Of a DNA stretch of 18,124 nt, positions 1 through 6,797 are shown piece after piece (position 1 is the stretch's first letter; each line of letters starts with the position of its first letter). The stretch is from CAYQAJ01 sp964415245 (lineage in GTDB: Bacteria; Planctomycetota; Planctomycetia; Pirellulales; Pirellulaceae): contig CAYQAJ010000087.1 in the NCBI GenBank assembly GCA_964415245.1, forward strand, positions 1-18,124. Reading direction: 5' to 3'. The notes under the pieces were generated by a model, which was not told the DNA's origin, did not search any database, and saw only the letters and a program-made list of their open reading frames with translations. The position numbers and the translations under genes were made by a program.

Positions 1-29
1 GCGCGGCGCAACACTGATGTCCGGCGCCA

Positions 30-65
30 AAAAATGTGGGTAAGAACAAGGCCGGCAGGCCGGGG
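30..65 (+). repeat. Left copy of a 36-bp inverted repeat bracketing the window
   Basis: These 36 bases match the reverse complement of 18089-18124 at 35 of 36 positions; the only mismatch is at base 56. The core is an A-run, then TGTGGGTAAGAACAAGG, then a GGCC-rich part that can itself fold (GGCC-ggca-GGCC). It lies 5' of yqgE and covers no recognisable gene. It may be a dispersed intergenic repeat at which an assembly contig ended, or one arm of a larger unit. The match is seen directly; its nature is inferred. Confidence 0.8.
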
Positions 66-88
66 GTTGGGTTGCCCGGCTCTCCGGC

Positions 89-143
89 CACTCTTCATTC
101 TGCACTCTTCATTCTGCATTCGCCCCGCCCCGCTTTCCGCTTT
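89..143. repeat. Heptamer repeat island (CAYTCTK and CCGCTTT words)
   Basis: Bases 89-123 are five consecutive 7-mers: CACTCTT, CATTCTG, CACTCTT, CATTCTG, CATTCGC. After a short GC-rich link there are two copies of CCGCTTT at 130-143. The second word is also the one in the hairpin at 3330-3401. The island lies about 75 nt upstream of the yqgE start. The 7-nt step resembles the short tandemly repeated repetitive (STRR) sequences of cyanobacteria. Confidence 0.75.
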
Positions 144-204
144 TGGCTGCGTATACGTGTCTGCCTGCTCGATTTCCACTCCACTGCGATGGTAGAATTC
201 GCAT

Positions 205-210
205 GGAGGA
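205..210 (+). promoter_or_regulatory. Shine-Dalgarno site of yqgE
   Basis: GGAGGA ends 7 nt before the ATG at 218. It decides the start against the in-frame ATG at 203, which it overlaps. Confidence 0.75.
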
Positions 211-217
211 CCAACCC

Positions 218-769
218 ATGCCGTCGCTGCAAGGTCAATTGTTGGTGGCGTCGCCGCGATTGCCCGATGAGAATTTCTACCACACGGTCGTGCTAATGAT
301 TCAGCACACCGGCGAGGGGGCGTTTGGCGTCGTGCTCAACCGGCCCAGCGGCGTGACCGTTGGCGAAGTTTGGAAGAAGGTTTCCGAGCATGCATGCGAC
401 AGCCAGGAGCCGGTGAACGTGGGCGGGCCCGTCGATGGGCCCCTCATCGCGGTACACACCGAGCCCACGTGTTCGGAGAACGAAGTGCTGCCCGGCGTGT
501 ATGTCGCCACGCAGAAGGATTTCCTGGACAGCGTCGTCACGCAAAAAGGGCGGCCGTTCCGCGTGTTCAGCGGCTACGCAGGTTGGGCCGGCGGCCAGCT
601 CGAAGGGGAGCTGAAGATGGGCGGCTGGCTCACCATGCCTGCTACGTCGGACCTGATCTTCGGCCGCGAGGAAGATCTGTGGCGCGAGGTGATCCGCGCG
701 ATCGGCCGGGACGTGCTGCGGCCCGTGTTTAAGGACCGCAAGCTGCCGGACGATCCGTCGGTGAATTGA
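218..769 (+). CDS. yqgE: YqgE/AlgH family protein
   Basis: This 183-aa protein has the usual length of the UPF0301 (YqgE/AlgH) family. The N-terminal signature is GQLLVASPRLPDENFYHTVV (residues 6-25), followed by the family's GAFGVVLNRP block (35-44), a GGPV turn and the FSGYAGWAGGQLEGEL block. The family is soluble and cytoplasmic. The Pseudomonas member AlgH has been linked to alginate regulation, but the biochemical role is unsettled. I chose the ATG at 218 because GGAGGA at 205-210 sits 7 nt upstream and the family consensus begins there. The frame is open further upstream (ATG at 203, GTG or ATG earlier), but those residues are not family-like. The gene is convergent with the M24 peptidase gene. 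Confidence 0.92.
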   Translation: MPSLQGQLLVASPRLPDENFYHTVVLMIQHTGEGAFGVVLNRPSGVTVGEVWKKVSEHACDSQEPVNVGGPVDGPLIAVHTEPTCSENEVLPGVYVATQKDFLDSVVTQKGRPFRVFSGYAGWAGGQLEGELKMGGWLTMPATSDLIFGREEDLWREVIRAIGRDVLRPVFKDRKLPDDPSVN

Positions 770-801
770 GTTCAGAAGCTTTCAGCGCTCAGCCGGAGGA
801 A

Positions 802-1015
802 GTCAGTTGTCAGTTGTCCGTTGTCAGTTGCAGCGGAGGGCGATTCAGATCGTCACCGTGTCGGCGCCTGGATTCCCGCCTGCGCGGGAATGACGTGAGA
901 CGGGCGATTTGCAACCGACAACCAACCACCAACAACCGACCACCAACAACAAACAACCAACGACCAACAACTGACCACGGACAACTGACAACGGACAACC
1001 ACCGGTCTCCGCTTT
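802..1015. repeat. Composite heptamer island forming a long inverted repeat
   Basis: The left arm (802-829) is four 7-mers: GTCAGTT, GTCAGTT, GTCCGTT, GTCAGTT. The right block (911-1001) is thirteen consecutive 7-mers of consensus ACAACYR, including ACAACCA, ACCACCA, ACAACTG and ACAACGG. The register then continues through CCGGTCT into CCGCTTT at 1009-1015. The left arm pairs with 969-996 at 26 of 28 positions, so a transcript could fold into a 28-bp stem with a 139-nt loop. The island fills nearly all of the 254-nt gap between the convergent ends of yqgE and the M24 gene. It could therefore act as a transcription barrier for both strands, which is inference. Confidence 0.85.
872..891. repeat. 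dRS3-like palindrome ATTCCC-N8-GGGAAT
   Basis: This 20-bp element fits the consensus of the neisserial dRS3 repeat exactly (ATTCCC, eight bases, GGGAAT), with an inner GCCTGCGC. It is flanked by CTGG on the left and GACG on the right. Elements of this shape occur in many bacteria besides Neisseria. Here it lies in the loop between the two arms of the heptamer inverted repeat. Confidence 0.7.
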
Positions 1016-1023
1016 TGGCCACG

Positions 1024-2130
1024 TTATAGTTCGAGCGGAAAGTCTGAAAGCAGTTCCACGCCCGTCTCCGTCACCAGGTAGTCGTTCTCGATGCGCATGC
1101 CGACCTTCAGCTCGGGCGCGTACAGGCCGGGCTCGGCGGCGAAGACCTCGCCCACCTCGAACGTGTCGTCCCAGTTGGGGTTCAAGTGCGGCCCCTCGTG
1201 CGGGAACAGGCCGATGCCGTGCCCCAGGTGGTGGTTGAAAACGCCGACCGGTGCCTGGTCGAGCATCGCTTGCGCCTCGTGGAATAGCGCCTTGGCGCTG
1301 GTGCCAGGCTTTACCGTTCGCTCAATGTGCTCGAACACGCTGGTCACGTGTCGCCACGCTTCGAGTTGCACGTCGGTGGGCTCCGTGACGGCGACTGTGC
1401 GGCAGTTGTCGGCGAAGTAGCCGCGGAAAGCGGGCCCCAGGTCGAGAATGTACAGCTCGCCCGCTTCGGCGCGTCGTCCCCGGCGTGGCGGTCCGCCGCG
1501 AGCTCCGCACTGGTAGTCGTTGCCGGTACCCGTGAGCATCTCGCCCAAAAACTCGACGGCGGCCGCCTGGAGTGCATTGAACACTTCGATCTCGCTGATG
1601 CCGGGTTCGATGATTTCCCGCGCGACCTGGTACATGCGGCCCGTGGCGGCGATCGCGTGCTTGAGCCGGGCCAGCTCGTCGGGGTCCTTGCGGCGCCGCA
1701 GGCCGTACAGCACGGGTTCGACGTCGACGAGCTCCGCTTCGAGCGGCACGGTCAGGTGGGGGCTGAGGGTCGAGAACGCACCTCCCATTCGCTTCGGCCG
1801 CACCTTTCGTAGCAGGGCGTCGACAAGCACTTCGGACGACGCGGCTCGCTGGTCGTTGCGAAGCGTCGAATGCCAATTCGCCTCGTACGTGAGAACCTCG
1901 TCGGCGGCTGCCACCGCCGGGAATCTGTTCGGGGCGACCAGGATCAACTTGCCATCGGCGGTGAGCGCCGCGGCGGGTTGGTGCGTCCACGCGAAACGCG
2001 GACCGGCCAGCCACTGCACGTGCTCGATCTGCGTCACCACGACCACGTCGAGGCGAAGACTTTGCATTTCGTCCAACAGGCGAGCTTGCCGCGATCGGCA
2101 GGCGGCCACGTCGATGTCGTAGAGGCTCAT
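1024..2130 (-). CDS. M24 family metallopeptidase (Xaa-Pro dipeptidase-like)
   Basis: This 368-aa protein has the two-domain plan of aminopeptidase P/prolidase: a creatinase-type N-terminal domain (about 1-150) and a pita-bread M24 domain (about 155-368). All five di-metal ligands of the family are visible: D230 (LDLGP), D241 (FADNC), H304 (HHLGHGIG), E333 (AAEPG) and E348 (MRIEND). It probably hydrolyses N-terminal X-Pro bonds in the cytoplasm; no signal peptide is seen. The ATG at 2130 begins MSLYDIDVAACRSRQ, a natural domain start. A GTG at 2181 would add 17 unconserved residues. It has no strong Shine-Dalgarno site. It is divergent from the PPP phosphatase gene and convergent with yqgE. 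Exact substrate and subfamily are uncertain. Confidence 0.92.
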   Translation of the reverse strand: MSLYDIDVAACRSRQARLLDEMQSLRLDVVVVTQIEHVQWLAGPRFAWTHQPAAALTADGKLILVAPNRFPAVAAADEVLTYEANWHSTLRNDQRAASSEVLVDALLRKVRPKRMGGAFSTLSPHLTVPLEAELVDVEPVLYGLRRRKDPDELARLKHAIAATGRMYQVAREIIEPGISEIEVFNALQAAAVEFLGEMLTGTGNDYQCGARGGPPRRGRRAEAGELYILDLGPAFRGYFADNCRTVAVTEPTDVQLEAWRHVTSVFEHIERTVKPGTSAKALFHEAQAMLDQAPVGVFNHHLGHGIGLFPHEGPHLNPNWDDTFEVGEVFAAEPGLYAPELKVGMRIENDYLVTETGVELLSDFPLEL

Positions 2131-2535
2131 GTTCGGTTGTTGCCTTGCGGTGGTTCGAGGTGCTGCGCCGTTCGAAGGCACTGCAATTCAACCTATCGAG
2201 GAGTGAGCGGCGTTTCCAGCCCGCCGTTTCAATCGAATCACCGCCGCTTGCCGAAGTAGCTCGATTCGCAAGAATTCAGCCGTGGCGCAGCGGCGGCTGC
2301 TGAACTCTTGCGAGTCCAGCTACGCGGTCGGCTCGTTCGCGCGCACGCCGCTTGCGACATCGGACAGTCTGCCGTAAGGTGAATCATCTCGCCGAACGGC
2401 CGGAACGCGGTGGGATGTGCCGACCCTGGCATTGATTTCCTTCCCGATTGCTGCGCGCCTGGATCGACGTGCATCTCGCCGCCGTCGGCTCGCCTATCGT
2501 TACCCGTTTCATCATTCAGCTTGCCGGTCGACGCC
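2131..2535. other. Divergent intergenic region
   Basis: This 405-nt gap separates the starts of the M24 (-) and PPP phosphatase (+) genes, so it should hold promoters for both. The only strong structure I see is the imperfect hairpin at 2256-2323. I find no convincing -35/-10 pair. Both flanking frames stay open into the gap but without protein-like sequence. Confidence 0.6.
2256..2323. repeat. 25-bp imperfect inverted repeat (hairpin)
   Basis: Arm 2256-2280 pairs with arm 2299-2323 at 22 of 25 positions, separated by 18 nt of GC-rich loop. The right arm begins GCTGAACTCTTGCGAG. There is no T-tract, so it is not a simple intrinsic terminator. Its lying between divergent promoters suggests either a protein-binding dyad or one copy of a dispersed intergenic repeat. 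Confidence 0.75.
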
Positions 2536-3219
2536 ATGCCTGATCGCACGATTGCCGTCGGCGATATCCACGGCTGCGACCGCGCTTTGGCTGCGATCTT
2601 GGAGGCGGTCGACCCACAAGCGGGCGACACGATCGTCGCACTGGGCGACTACATTGATCGCGGCGAGGCCAGCCGCCAGGTAATTGAGCGGCTCCTCTCG
2701 CTATCGAAGCGGTGCACGCTCGTACCCCTGTTAGGCAATCACGAGATCATGATGCTGCGCTCGCTGGAAGACGCGGTCGAAATGCCCTTCTGGCTGGCCT
2801 ACGGCGGGGCCGAGACCCTTTACAGCTACGGTGCGATGCTCGATCGTTTGCCCGAGGAGCACCTGGACTTCGTGCGAAATTGCCGCCGTTATCACGAAAC
2901 CGAAACGCATCTGTTCGTGCACGCCGGCTACTCACCCATGCTGGCGCTGGAAGAGACGCCCGAAACCGTGCTATTCTGGGACCATCTCAACACGCGGACG
3001 CCTGTTCGGCACGTGTCCGGCAAGCGGGCCATCGTCGGGCACACGCCACAGACCAGCGGCGAGATCCTCGATCTGGGACACCTGCTATGCATCGATACGT
3101 TCTGCTTCGGCGGCGCCTGGCTGACGGCGGTCGACGTGGAATCGGGCACCGTGTGGCAGGCGAATAACAAGGGGGAGCTACGCGCCGACGCGCCGACGGT
3201 ACCGAAGTGGAAGCGATAA
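2536..3219 (+). CDS. PPP-family metallophosphatase (serine/threonine phosphatase-like)
   Basis: This 227-aa protein carries every motif of the PPP calcineurin-like phosphoesterases: GDIHG (9-13; ligands D10, H12), GDYIDRG (37-43; D38 and catalytic-site D41, R42), GNHE (67-70; N68, H69), VHAG (128-131; H129) and GHTP (168-171; H169). It has no signal peptide and probably acts in the cytoplasm on phosphoproteins or small phosphate esters such as diadenosine polyphosphates, as bacterial PrpA/PrpB/ApaH relatives do. The ATG at 2536 opens MPDRTIAVGDIHG, the usual distance to motif I. An upstream in-frame start near 2410 gives unrelated sequence. The stop is 13 nt from the next ATG, so co-transcription with sulfatase 1 is likely. 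The substrate cannot be told from sequence. Confidence 0.92.
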   Translation: MPDRTIAVGDIHGCDRALAAILEAVDPQAGDTIVALGDYIDRGEASRQVIERLLSLSKRCTLVPLLGNHEIMMLRSLEDAVEMPFWLAYGGAETLYSYGAMLDRLPEEHLDFVRNCRRYHETETHLFVHAGYSPMLALEETPETVLFWDHLNTRTPVRHVSGKRAIVGHTPQTSGEILDLGHLLCIDTFCFGGAWLTAVDVESGTVWQANNKGELRADAPTVPKWKR

Positions 3220-3231
3220 GGGAAGCGGGAT

Positions 3232-3326
3232 AATGACGAATGTCGAAGCACGAATGACGAAAGAAATCCGAATGACGAAGCACCAAGCAATAGTTTTCAG
3301 TTTTCAGTTTTCAGTTTTCAGTTGTG
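3232..3326. repeat. Heptamer repeat island (AATGACG and AGTTTTC words)
   Basis: Units run AATGACG, AATGTCG, AAGCACG, AATGACG (3232-3259), an 11-nt irregular link, AATGACG, AAGCACC, AAGCAAT (3271-3291), then AGTTTTC four times and AGTTGTG (3292-3326). The island passes directly into the CGGAAAG hairpin. The first AATGACG provides the ATG at 3233 of sulfatase 1. The AATGACG part is an inverted relative of the island at 8049-8103. Confidence 0.85.
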
Positions 3327-4660
3327 GAGAAAGCGGAAAGCGGAAAGCGGAGAGCGGAGGATCGGGTCTTCATCCGCTTTCCGCTTTCCGCTTTCCGCTT
3401 TGGTTCACAATCATCGCGATATGTCTCGCGTTCGCGCTCTCCACGCCAACGCACGCCGCGCCGCCGAACGTATTGCTCATCATTTCCGACGATCAAGCTT
3501 GGGGCGATTACTCGTTCATGGGGCATGAGGCGATCAGCACGCCCAACATCGACCGCCTGGCAAAAGAGAGCCTCACGTTTACCCGTGGCTATGTTCCTTC
3601 CAGCCTGTGCCGGCCGAGCTTGATGTCGATCATCACGGGACGGTATCCGCACCAGCACAAGGTGTCGGGCAACGATCCTCCGCGCGGCACCGACCGCACC
3701 GAGATGCTCAAGCACATTCGCGGCGCGGTCACGTTGCCGAAGCTGCTGGGCGACGCTGGCTACGTGAGCCTGCAAACGGGCAAGTGGTGGGAGGGCAATT
3801 ACGCGCTGGGCGGGTTCACGCAGGGCATGACGCACGGCGATCCCGCGCGCGGCGGACGGCACGGCGACGACGGGCTGGCGATCGGCCGGCAGGGGCTCGC
3901 GCCGATTTACGATTTTCTCGAGTCGCGCGGCGACAAGCCGTTCTTCATCTGGTACGCGCCGTTTTTACCCCATTCGCCGCACAATCCCCCCGACCGGCTG
4001 CTCGCAAAGTACCGCGGCAAGACCGACTCGCTGCACGTCGCCCGCTATTGGGCCATGTGTGAGTGGTTCGACGAAACGTGCGGCGAGCTGCTGGACTACC
4101 TGGATCGCGAGGGCCTGGCCGAGAACACGCTGGTCGTCTACATAGCCGACAACGGTTGGATTCAGGATCCCGAGTCGCCACGATACGCCGAGCGCAGCAA
4201 GCGGTCGCCCTATGAAGGGGGAGTGCGCACGCCGATCATGTTTCGCTGGCCCGGGCACATTGCGCCGCGCCGCGACGACGACACGCCGGTCAGCAGCATT
4301 GATCTGGCCCCGAGCATTCTGGCGGCATGTGGCATCGACCCGCCAAAAGGGATGTCCGGCTTTAGCCTGCTCGAGTCACGCGGGCTCGCTCCGCGGCGCG
4401 ACGAGGGAGTGTACGGCGAGATTTTTGAGCACGACGTGGCGGACATCGACAACCCGGCCGCCAGCCTGCTCTTCCGCTGGTGCGTGGCCGATCGCTGGAA
4501 ACTGATCGTGCCGCACGGCGACCGCGCGAAAGACGGACCGGTCGAGCTATTCGATCTCGCCGCCGACCCGCATGAAACGAAAAATCTCGCTGAGCGCGAG
4601 CCCGAGACCGTGCAGCGGCTTTCGGCGCGGCTCGACGACTGGTGGCTGCCGGAAAAGTAG
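3233..4660 (+). CDS. Exported sulfatase 1, noncanonical CRPSL active-site motif
   Basis: A 475-aa alkaline-phosphatase-superfamily sulfatase. The fold begins at PPNVLLIISDDQAWGD (metal ligands D86, D87). The maturation motif is C126-R-P-S-L130, followed by MSIITGRYPHQ. Later come TGKWW (K184), PHSPH (246-250), ADNGW (305-309) and YEGGVRTPIMFRWPG. The cysteine should be converted to formylglycine, but the usual fifth-position Arg of C-x-P-x-R is Leu. A hydrophobic stretch (about 57-75, ending THAAPPN) looks like a signal peptide, so the enzyme is probably periplasmic and cleaves a sulfate ester. The start is uncertain: in-frame ATGs at 3233, 3254 and 3272 all lie in the heptamer island and none lies between it and the signal peptide. 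AAGGGA at 3218-3223 favours 3233. The gene sits 13 nt after the phosphatase and 4 nt before the aminotransferase. Confidence 0.88.
   Translation: MTNVEARMTKEIRMTKHQAIVFSFQFSVFSCGESGKRKAESGGSGLHPLSAFRFPLWFTIIAICLAFALSTPTHAAPPNVLLIISDDQAWGDYSFMGHEAISTPNIDRLAKESLTFTRGYVPSSLCRPSLMSIITGRYPHQHKVSGNDPPRGTDRTEMLKHIRGAVTLPKLLGDAGYVSLQTGKWWEGNYALGGFTQGMTHGDPARGGRHGDDGLAIGRQGLAPIYDFLESRGDKPFFIWYAPFLPHSPHNPPDRLLAKYRGKTDSLHVARYWAMCEWFDETCGELLDYLDREGLAENTLVVYIADNGWIQDPESPRYAERSKRSPYEGGVRTPIMFRWPGHIAPRRDDDTPVSSIDLAPSILAACGIDPPKGMSGFSLLESRGLAPRRDEGVYGEIFEHDVADIDNPAASLLFRWCVADRWKLIVPHGDRAKDGPVELFDLAADPHETKNLAEREPETVQRLSARLDDWWLPEK
3330..3401. repeat. 28-bp inverted repeat of CGGAAAG/CCGCTTT heptamers
   Basis: Arm 3330-3357 (AAAGCGG-type units) and arm 3374-3401 (four perfect CCGCTTT units) are complementary at 27 of 28 positions around a 16-nt loop. 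The RNA would form a very stable hairpin inside the 5' end of the sulfatase 1 reading frame. Three tandem 7-mers make one 21-nt, seven-codon cycle, so the stretch is translated as PLSAFRF-like peptide. Confidence 0.85.
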
Positions 4661-4664
4661 GACC

Positions 4665-5801
4665 ATGTCTTACCCGTGTCTCGCCATTCACGGCGGTCAG
4701 CCCGCGATTCCCGAGGGACCGCCCGATTGGCCGCCCGCCGATGAGCAGGTTCGCGCCGCGCTCCTGTCAGCGTACGAAGACGGAAGCTGGGGGCGCTATC
4801 ACGGACCGCACTGCGCTCGGCTGGCGGAACTGCTCGCCAACATGCACGCGGTCGAGCACGTGCTGCTTTGTTCGTCCGGCACGGTGGCGGTCGAAATTGC
4901 CTTGCGCGGTCTGGGAATCGAATCGGGCGACGAAGTGGCGCTGGCGGCGTACGACTTTCCCGGCAATTTTCGCGCAATCGAGGCAGTGGGTGCGCGGCCC
5001 GTGCTGGTCGACGTTGACCCGCGCACGTGGAGTCTCGATGCGGCCGCGCTTGCCGAAGCGATGAGCGCCAAAGTGCGGTGTATCATCGCTTCACACCTGC
5101 ACGGTGGGATGGCCGACATGCCGGCCATCTGCCGCGTTGCCTCCGAGCACGGCGCAACCGTGATCGAGGACGCCTGCCAGGCGCAAAGCGCGAGAGTGTA
5201 TGGGCGCATCGCCGGCACGTGGGGCGATGTGGGCGTGCTGAGCTTCGGCGGGAGCAAGCTGCTCACGGCCGGACGTGGCGGCGCGCTCGTCATGCGCGAC
5301 GCGATGGTTCACCAGCGCGCCAAAATCTTCTGCGACTGGGGCAACGATGCGTTCCCGATGAGCGAATTGCAAGCCGCCGTGCTTCCGCCGCAGCTCGAAA
5401 AGCTCGCCGCGCGCAACGAGACACGGCGAGACAACGTGAAACGATTACTCGCCGCGTTGCGCGAGGTGAAAGCGCTTACGCCGGTTTTGAATCCCGCCGA
5501 CGCCGGCCACGCAAGCTACTACAAACTCGCGTGGCTCTACGATTCGTCGCACTGCGGCGGCGCAAACCACGAATCATTCGTCGCCGCCGCGCGGGCCGAA
5601 GGCGTCGCCCTCGACACCGGCTTTCACGGCTTCGCCCGCCGCCCGGAACGCCGCTGCCGCAAAGTCGGCGACCTCCCCCATGCCCAACGTGCAGCCGAAT
5701 CCACTGTGCTGCTCCACCATCCCGTCCTGCTTGAATCGGCCGAAACAATCGACCGCGTGGCTGCCGCCCTACAAAAAGTTGCCACAGGGCTGGTGCGGTG
5801 A
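4665..5801 (+). CDS. DegT/DnrJ/EryC1/StrS family PLP-dependent aminotransferase
   Basis: A 378-aa sugar-aminotransferase-type protein. Family marks are the N-terminal GSWGRYHGPH region (40-49), the phosphate-cup CSSGTVAVEIALRGLGI (69-85), EDACQA (168-173; D169 for the PLP ring nitrogen), and SFGGSKLLTAGRGG (193-206), where K198 is the expected Schiff-base lysine. The family transfers an amino group to keto-sugars or, in AHBA-synthase-like members, does related PLP chemistry in the cytoplasm. The usual GEGG after the lysine reads GRGG here. The ATG at 4665 is 4 nt after the sulfatase stop, and the TAGGA around that stop may act as ribosome site, so coupling to sulfatase 1 is likely. No sugar-nucleotide genes lie nearby, so the substrate is unknown. 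Confidence 0.9.
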   Translation: MSYPCLAIHGGQPAIPEGPPDWPPADEQVRAALLSAYEDGSWGRYHGPHCARLAELLANMHAVEHVLLCSSGTVAVEIALRGLGIESGDEVALAAYDFPGNFRAIEAVGARPVLVDVDPRTWSLDAAALAEAMSAKVRCIIASHLHGGMADMPAICRVASEHGATVIEDACQAQSARVYGRIAGTWGDVGVLSFGGSKLLTAGRGGALVMRDAMVHQRAKIFCDWGNDAFPMSELQAAVLPPQLEKLAARNETRRDNVKRLLAALREVKALTPVLNPADAGHASYYKLAWLYDSSHCGGANHESFVAAARAEGVALDTGFHGFARRPERRCRKVGDLPHAQRAAESTVLLHHPVLLESAETIDRVAAALQKVATGLVR

Positions 5802-5867
5802 TACAAAGTCGAGGTCATCGACGCGGCATCTCGACCACCGTTGGAGTTCCTACACAAGGATCGGCGG

Positions 5868-6659
5868 ATGACACGAACACTTCTTACCATTCCGGTACTC
5901 ATCGCGATGTTATCGCCGATCAGTATTCCGAGTTTCCCAGTCGCGCGCGCCGACGATTCCACGAACGATGCATCGGCCAAGGAACTTTTGGAACTAGCAT
6001 CGCAAGCGGCCGAATCGGGCGACAGCGCCAAGGCCGTCGAGTTGGCCACTGCCGCCACTCGTAAGCAGCCTGATCTAGCTGGTGCTTGGTATCTGCGTGG
6101 TCGCGAGCATTTTCGACTGGCGCGGTTCGACGAGTCGCTGGCTGATTTCGATCGGTTTGTCGAGCTGCGCGCGGATCTCGCGTCGCGGCAATGGGAGCGG
6201 GGCATCACCTGCTACTACGCCGGCAAGTTCGAGCAAGGGGCCAAGCAGTTCGAGCTGTACCAGTCGTTTCACGACAACGACGTGGAGAACTCGGTGTGGC
6301 GCTACTTGTGCATGGCCCGTGCGGAGGGGGTCGAGAAGGCTCGCGACGCGATGCTCCCGATCAAGAACGACCCCCGCGTGCCGATGATGCAGGTGTACGA
6401 GTTGTACCGCGGCCGCGCCACGCCCGACGACGTGCTGACTGCCGCTAACGCCGGTGAGCCATCGGCCACGGAGCTCAACCAGCGATTGTTCTACGCCCAT
6501 CTGTACCTGGGCCTCTTCTACGAAGCGGCGGGTGACAAGGAGCGGGCCAAGACGCACATCATCGAAGCAGCCGACAAGCACAAGATCGGCCACTACATGT
6601 GGGACGTGGCGCGGGTGCACGCAGACCGACTGAGGGAAGAGGGGGAGAAAGGCGAGTAG
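5868..6659 (+). CDS. Exported TPR-repeat protein (NlpI-like architecture)
   Basis: A 263-aa protein with an N-terminal signal sequence (MTRTLLTIPVLIAMLSPISI, ending near ARADD) and tetratricopeptide-type helical pairs. Clear repeats are ELLELASQAAESGDSAKAVE (about 45-65) and AWYLRGREHFRLARFDESLAD (about 75-95). Two more pairs surround CYYAGKFEQGAKQF and, near the C-terminus, LYLGLFYEAAGDKERAK. The pattern resembles NlpI-type scaffold proteins, but no lipobox cysteine is seen. It is probably a periplasmic protein-binding scaffold with no enzymatic residues. AAGGA at 5856-5860 lies 7 nt before the ATG at 5868 and decides that start over an upstream ATG at 5841. The partner is unknown. Confidence 0.85.
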   Translation: MTRTLLTIPVLIAMLSPISIPSFPVARADDSTNDASAKELLELASQAAESGDSAKAVELATAATRKQPDLAGAWYLRGREHFRLARFDESLADFDRFVELRADLASRQWERGITCYYAGKFEQGAKQFELYQSFHDNDVENSVWRYLCMARAEGVEKARDAMLPIKNDPRVPMMQVYELYRGRATPDDVLTAANAGEPSATELNQRLFYAHLYLGLFYEAAGDKERAKTHIIEAADKHKIGHYMWDVARVHADRLREEGEKGE

Positions 6660-6714
6660 CGCGCGCCAAGGACTGTAAAGGGCGAAGCAGGCGGTCGTGG
6701 CGGAAAAGCGCTTG

Positions 6715-6742
6715 CATTCTGGGAAACGTAGCGGCCAGAATG
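6715..6742. promoter_or_regulatory. Possible operator: 8-bp inverted repeat with 12-nt spacer
   Basis: CATTCTGG (6715-6722) and CCAGAATG (6735-6742) are perfect inverted halves 12 nt apart, about 55 nt upstream of the small membrane protein start. The spacing is about two helical turns between half-site centres, as for a dimeric regulator. A chance dyad or hairpin is possible. Confidence 0.3.
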
Positions 6743-6797
6743 GGACGTCGTTGCGCTCATCCAGTCTTCCGAATCGCGACGCGTCAAGGATTCTTCC

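Noticed and set aside
36..296. A frame starting in the left inverted repeat.
   Set aside because: It runs through repeat DNA and then out of frame through yqgE; low-complexity translation and no homology.
911..1001. A possible CRISPR array.
   Set aside because: The units are 7 nt with no spacers and no cas genes nearby; it is a heptamer tandem repeat.
1322..2191. A 289-codon minus-strand frame overlapping the M24 gene.
   Set aside because: It is the +1 shadow of the M24 gene, very Arg-rich, while the M24 frame carries all five metal ligands.
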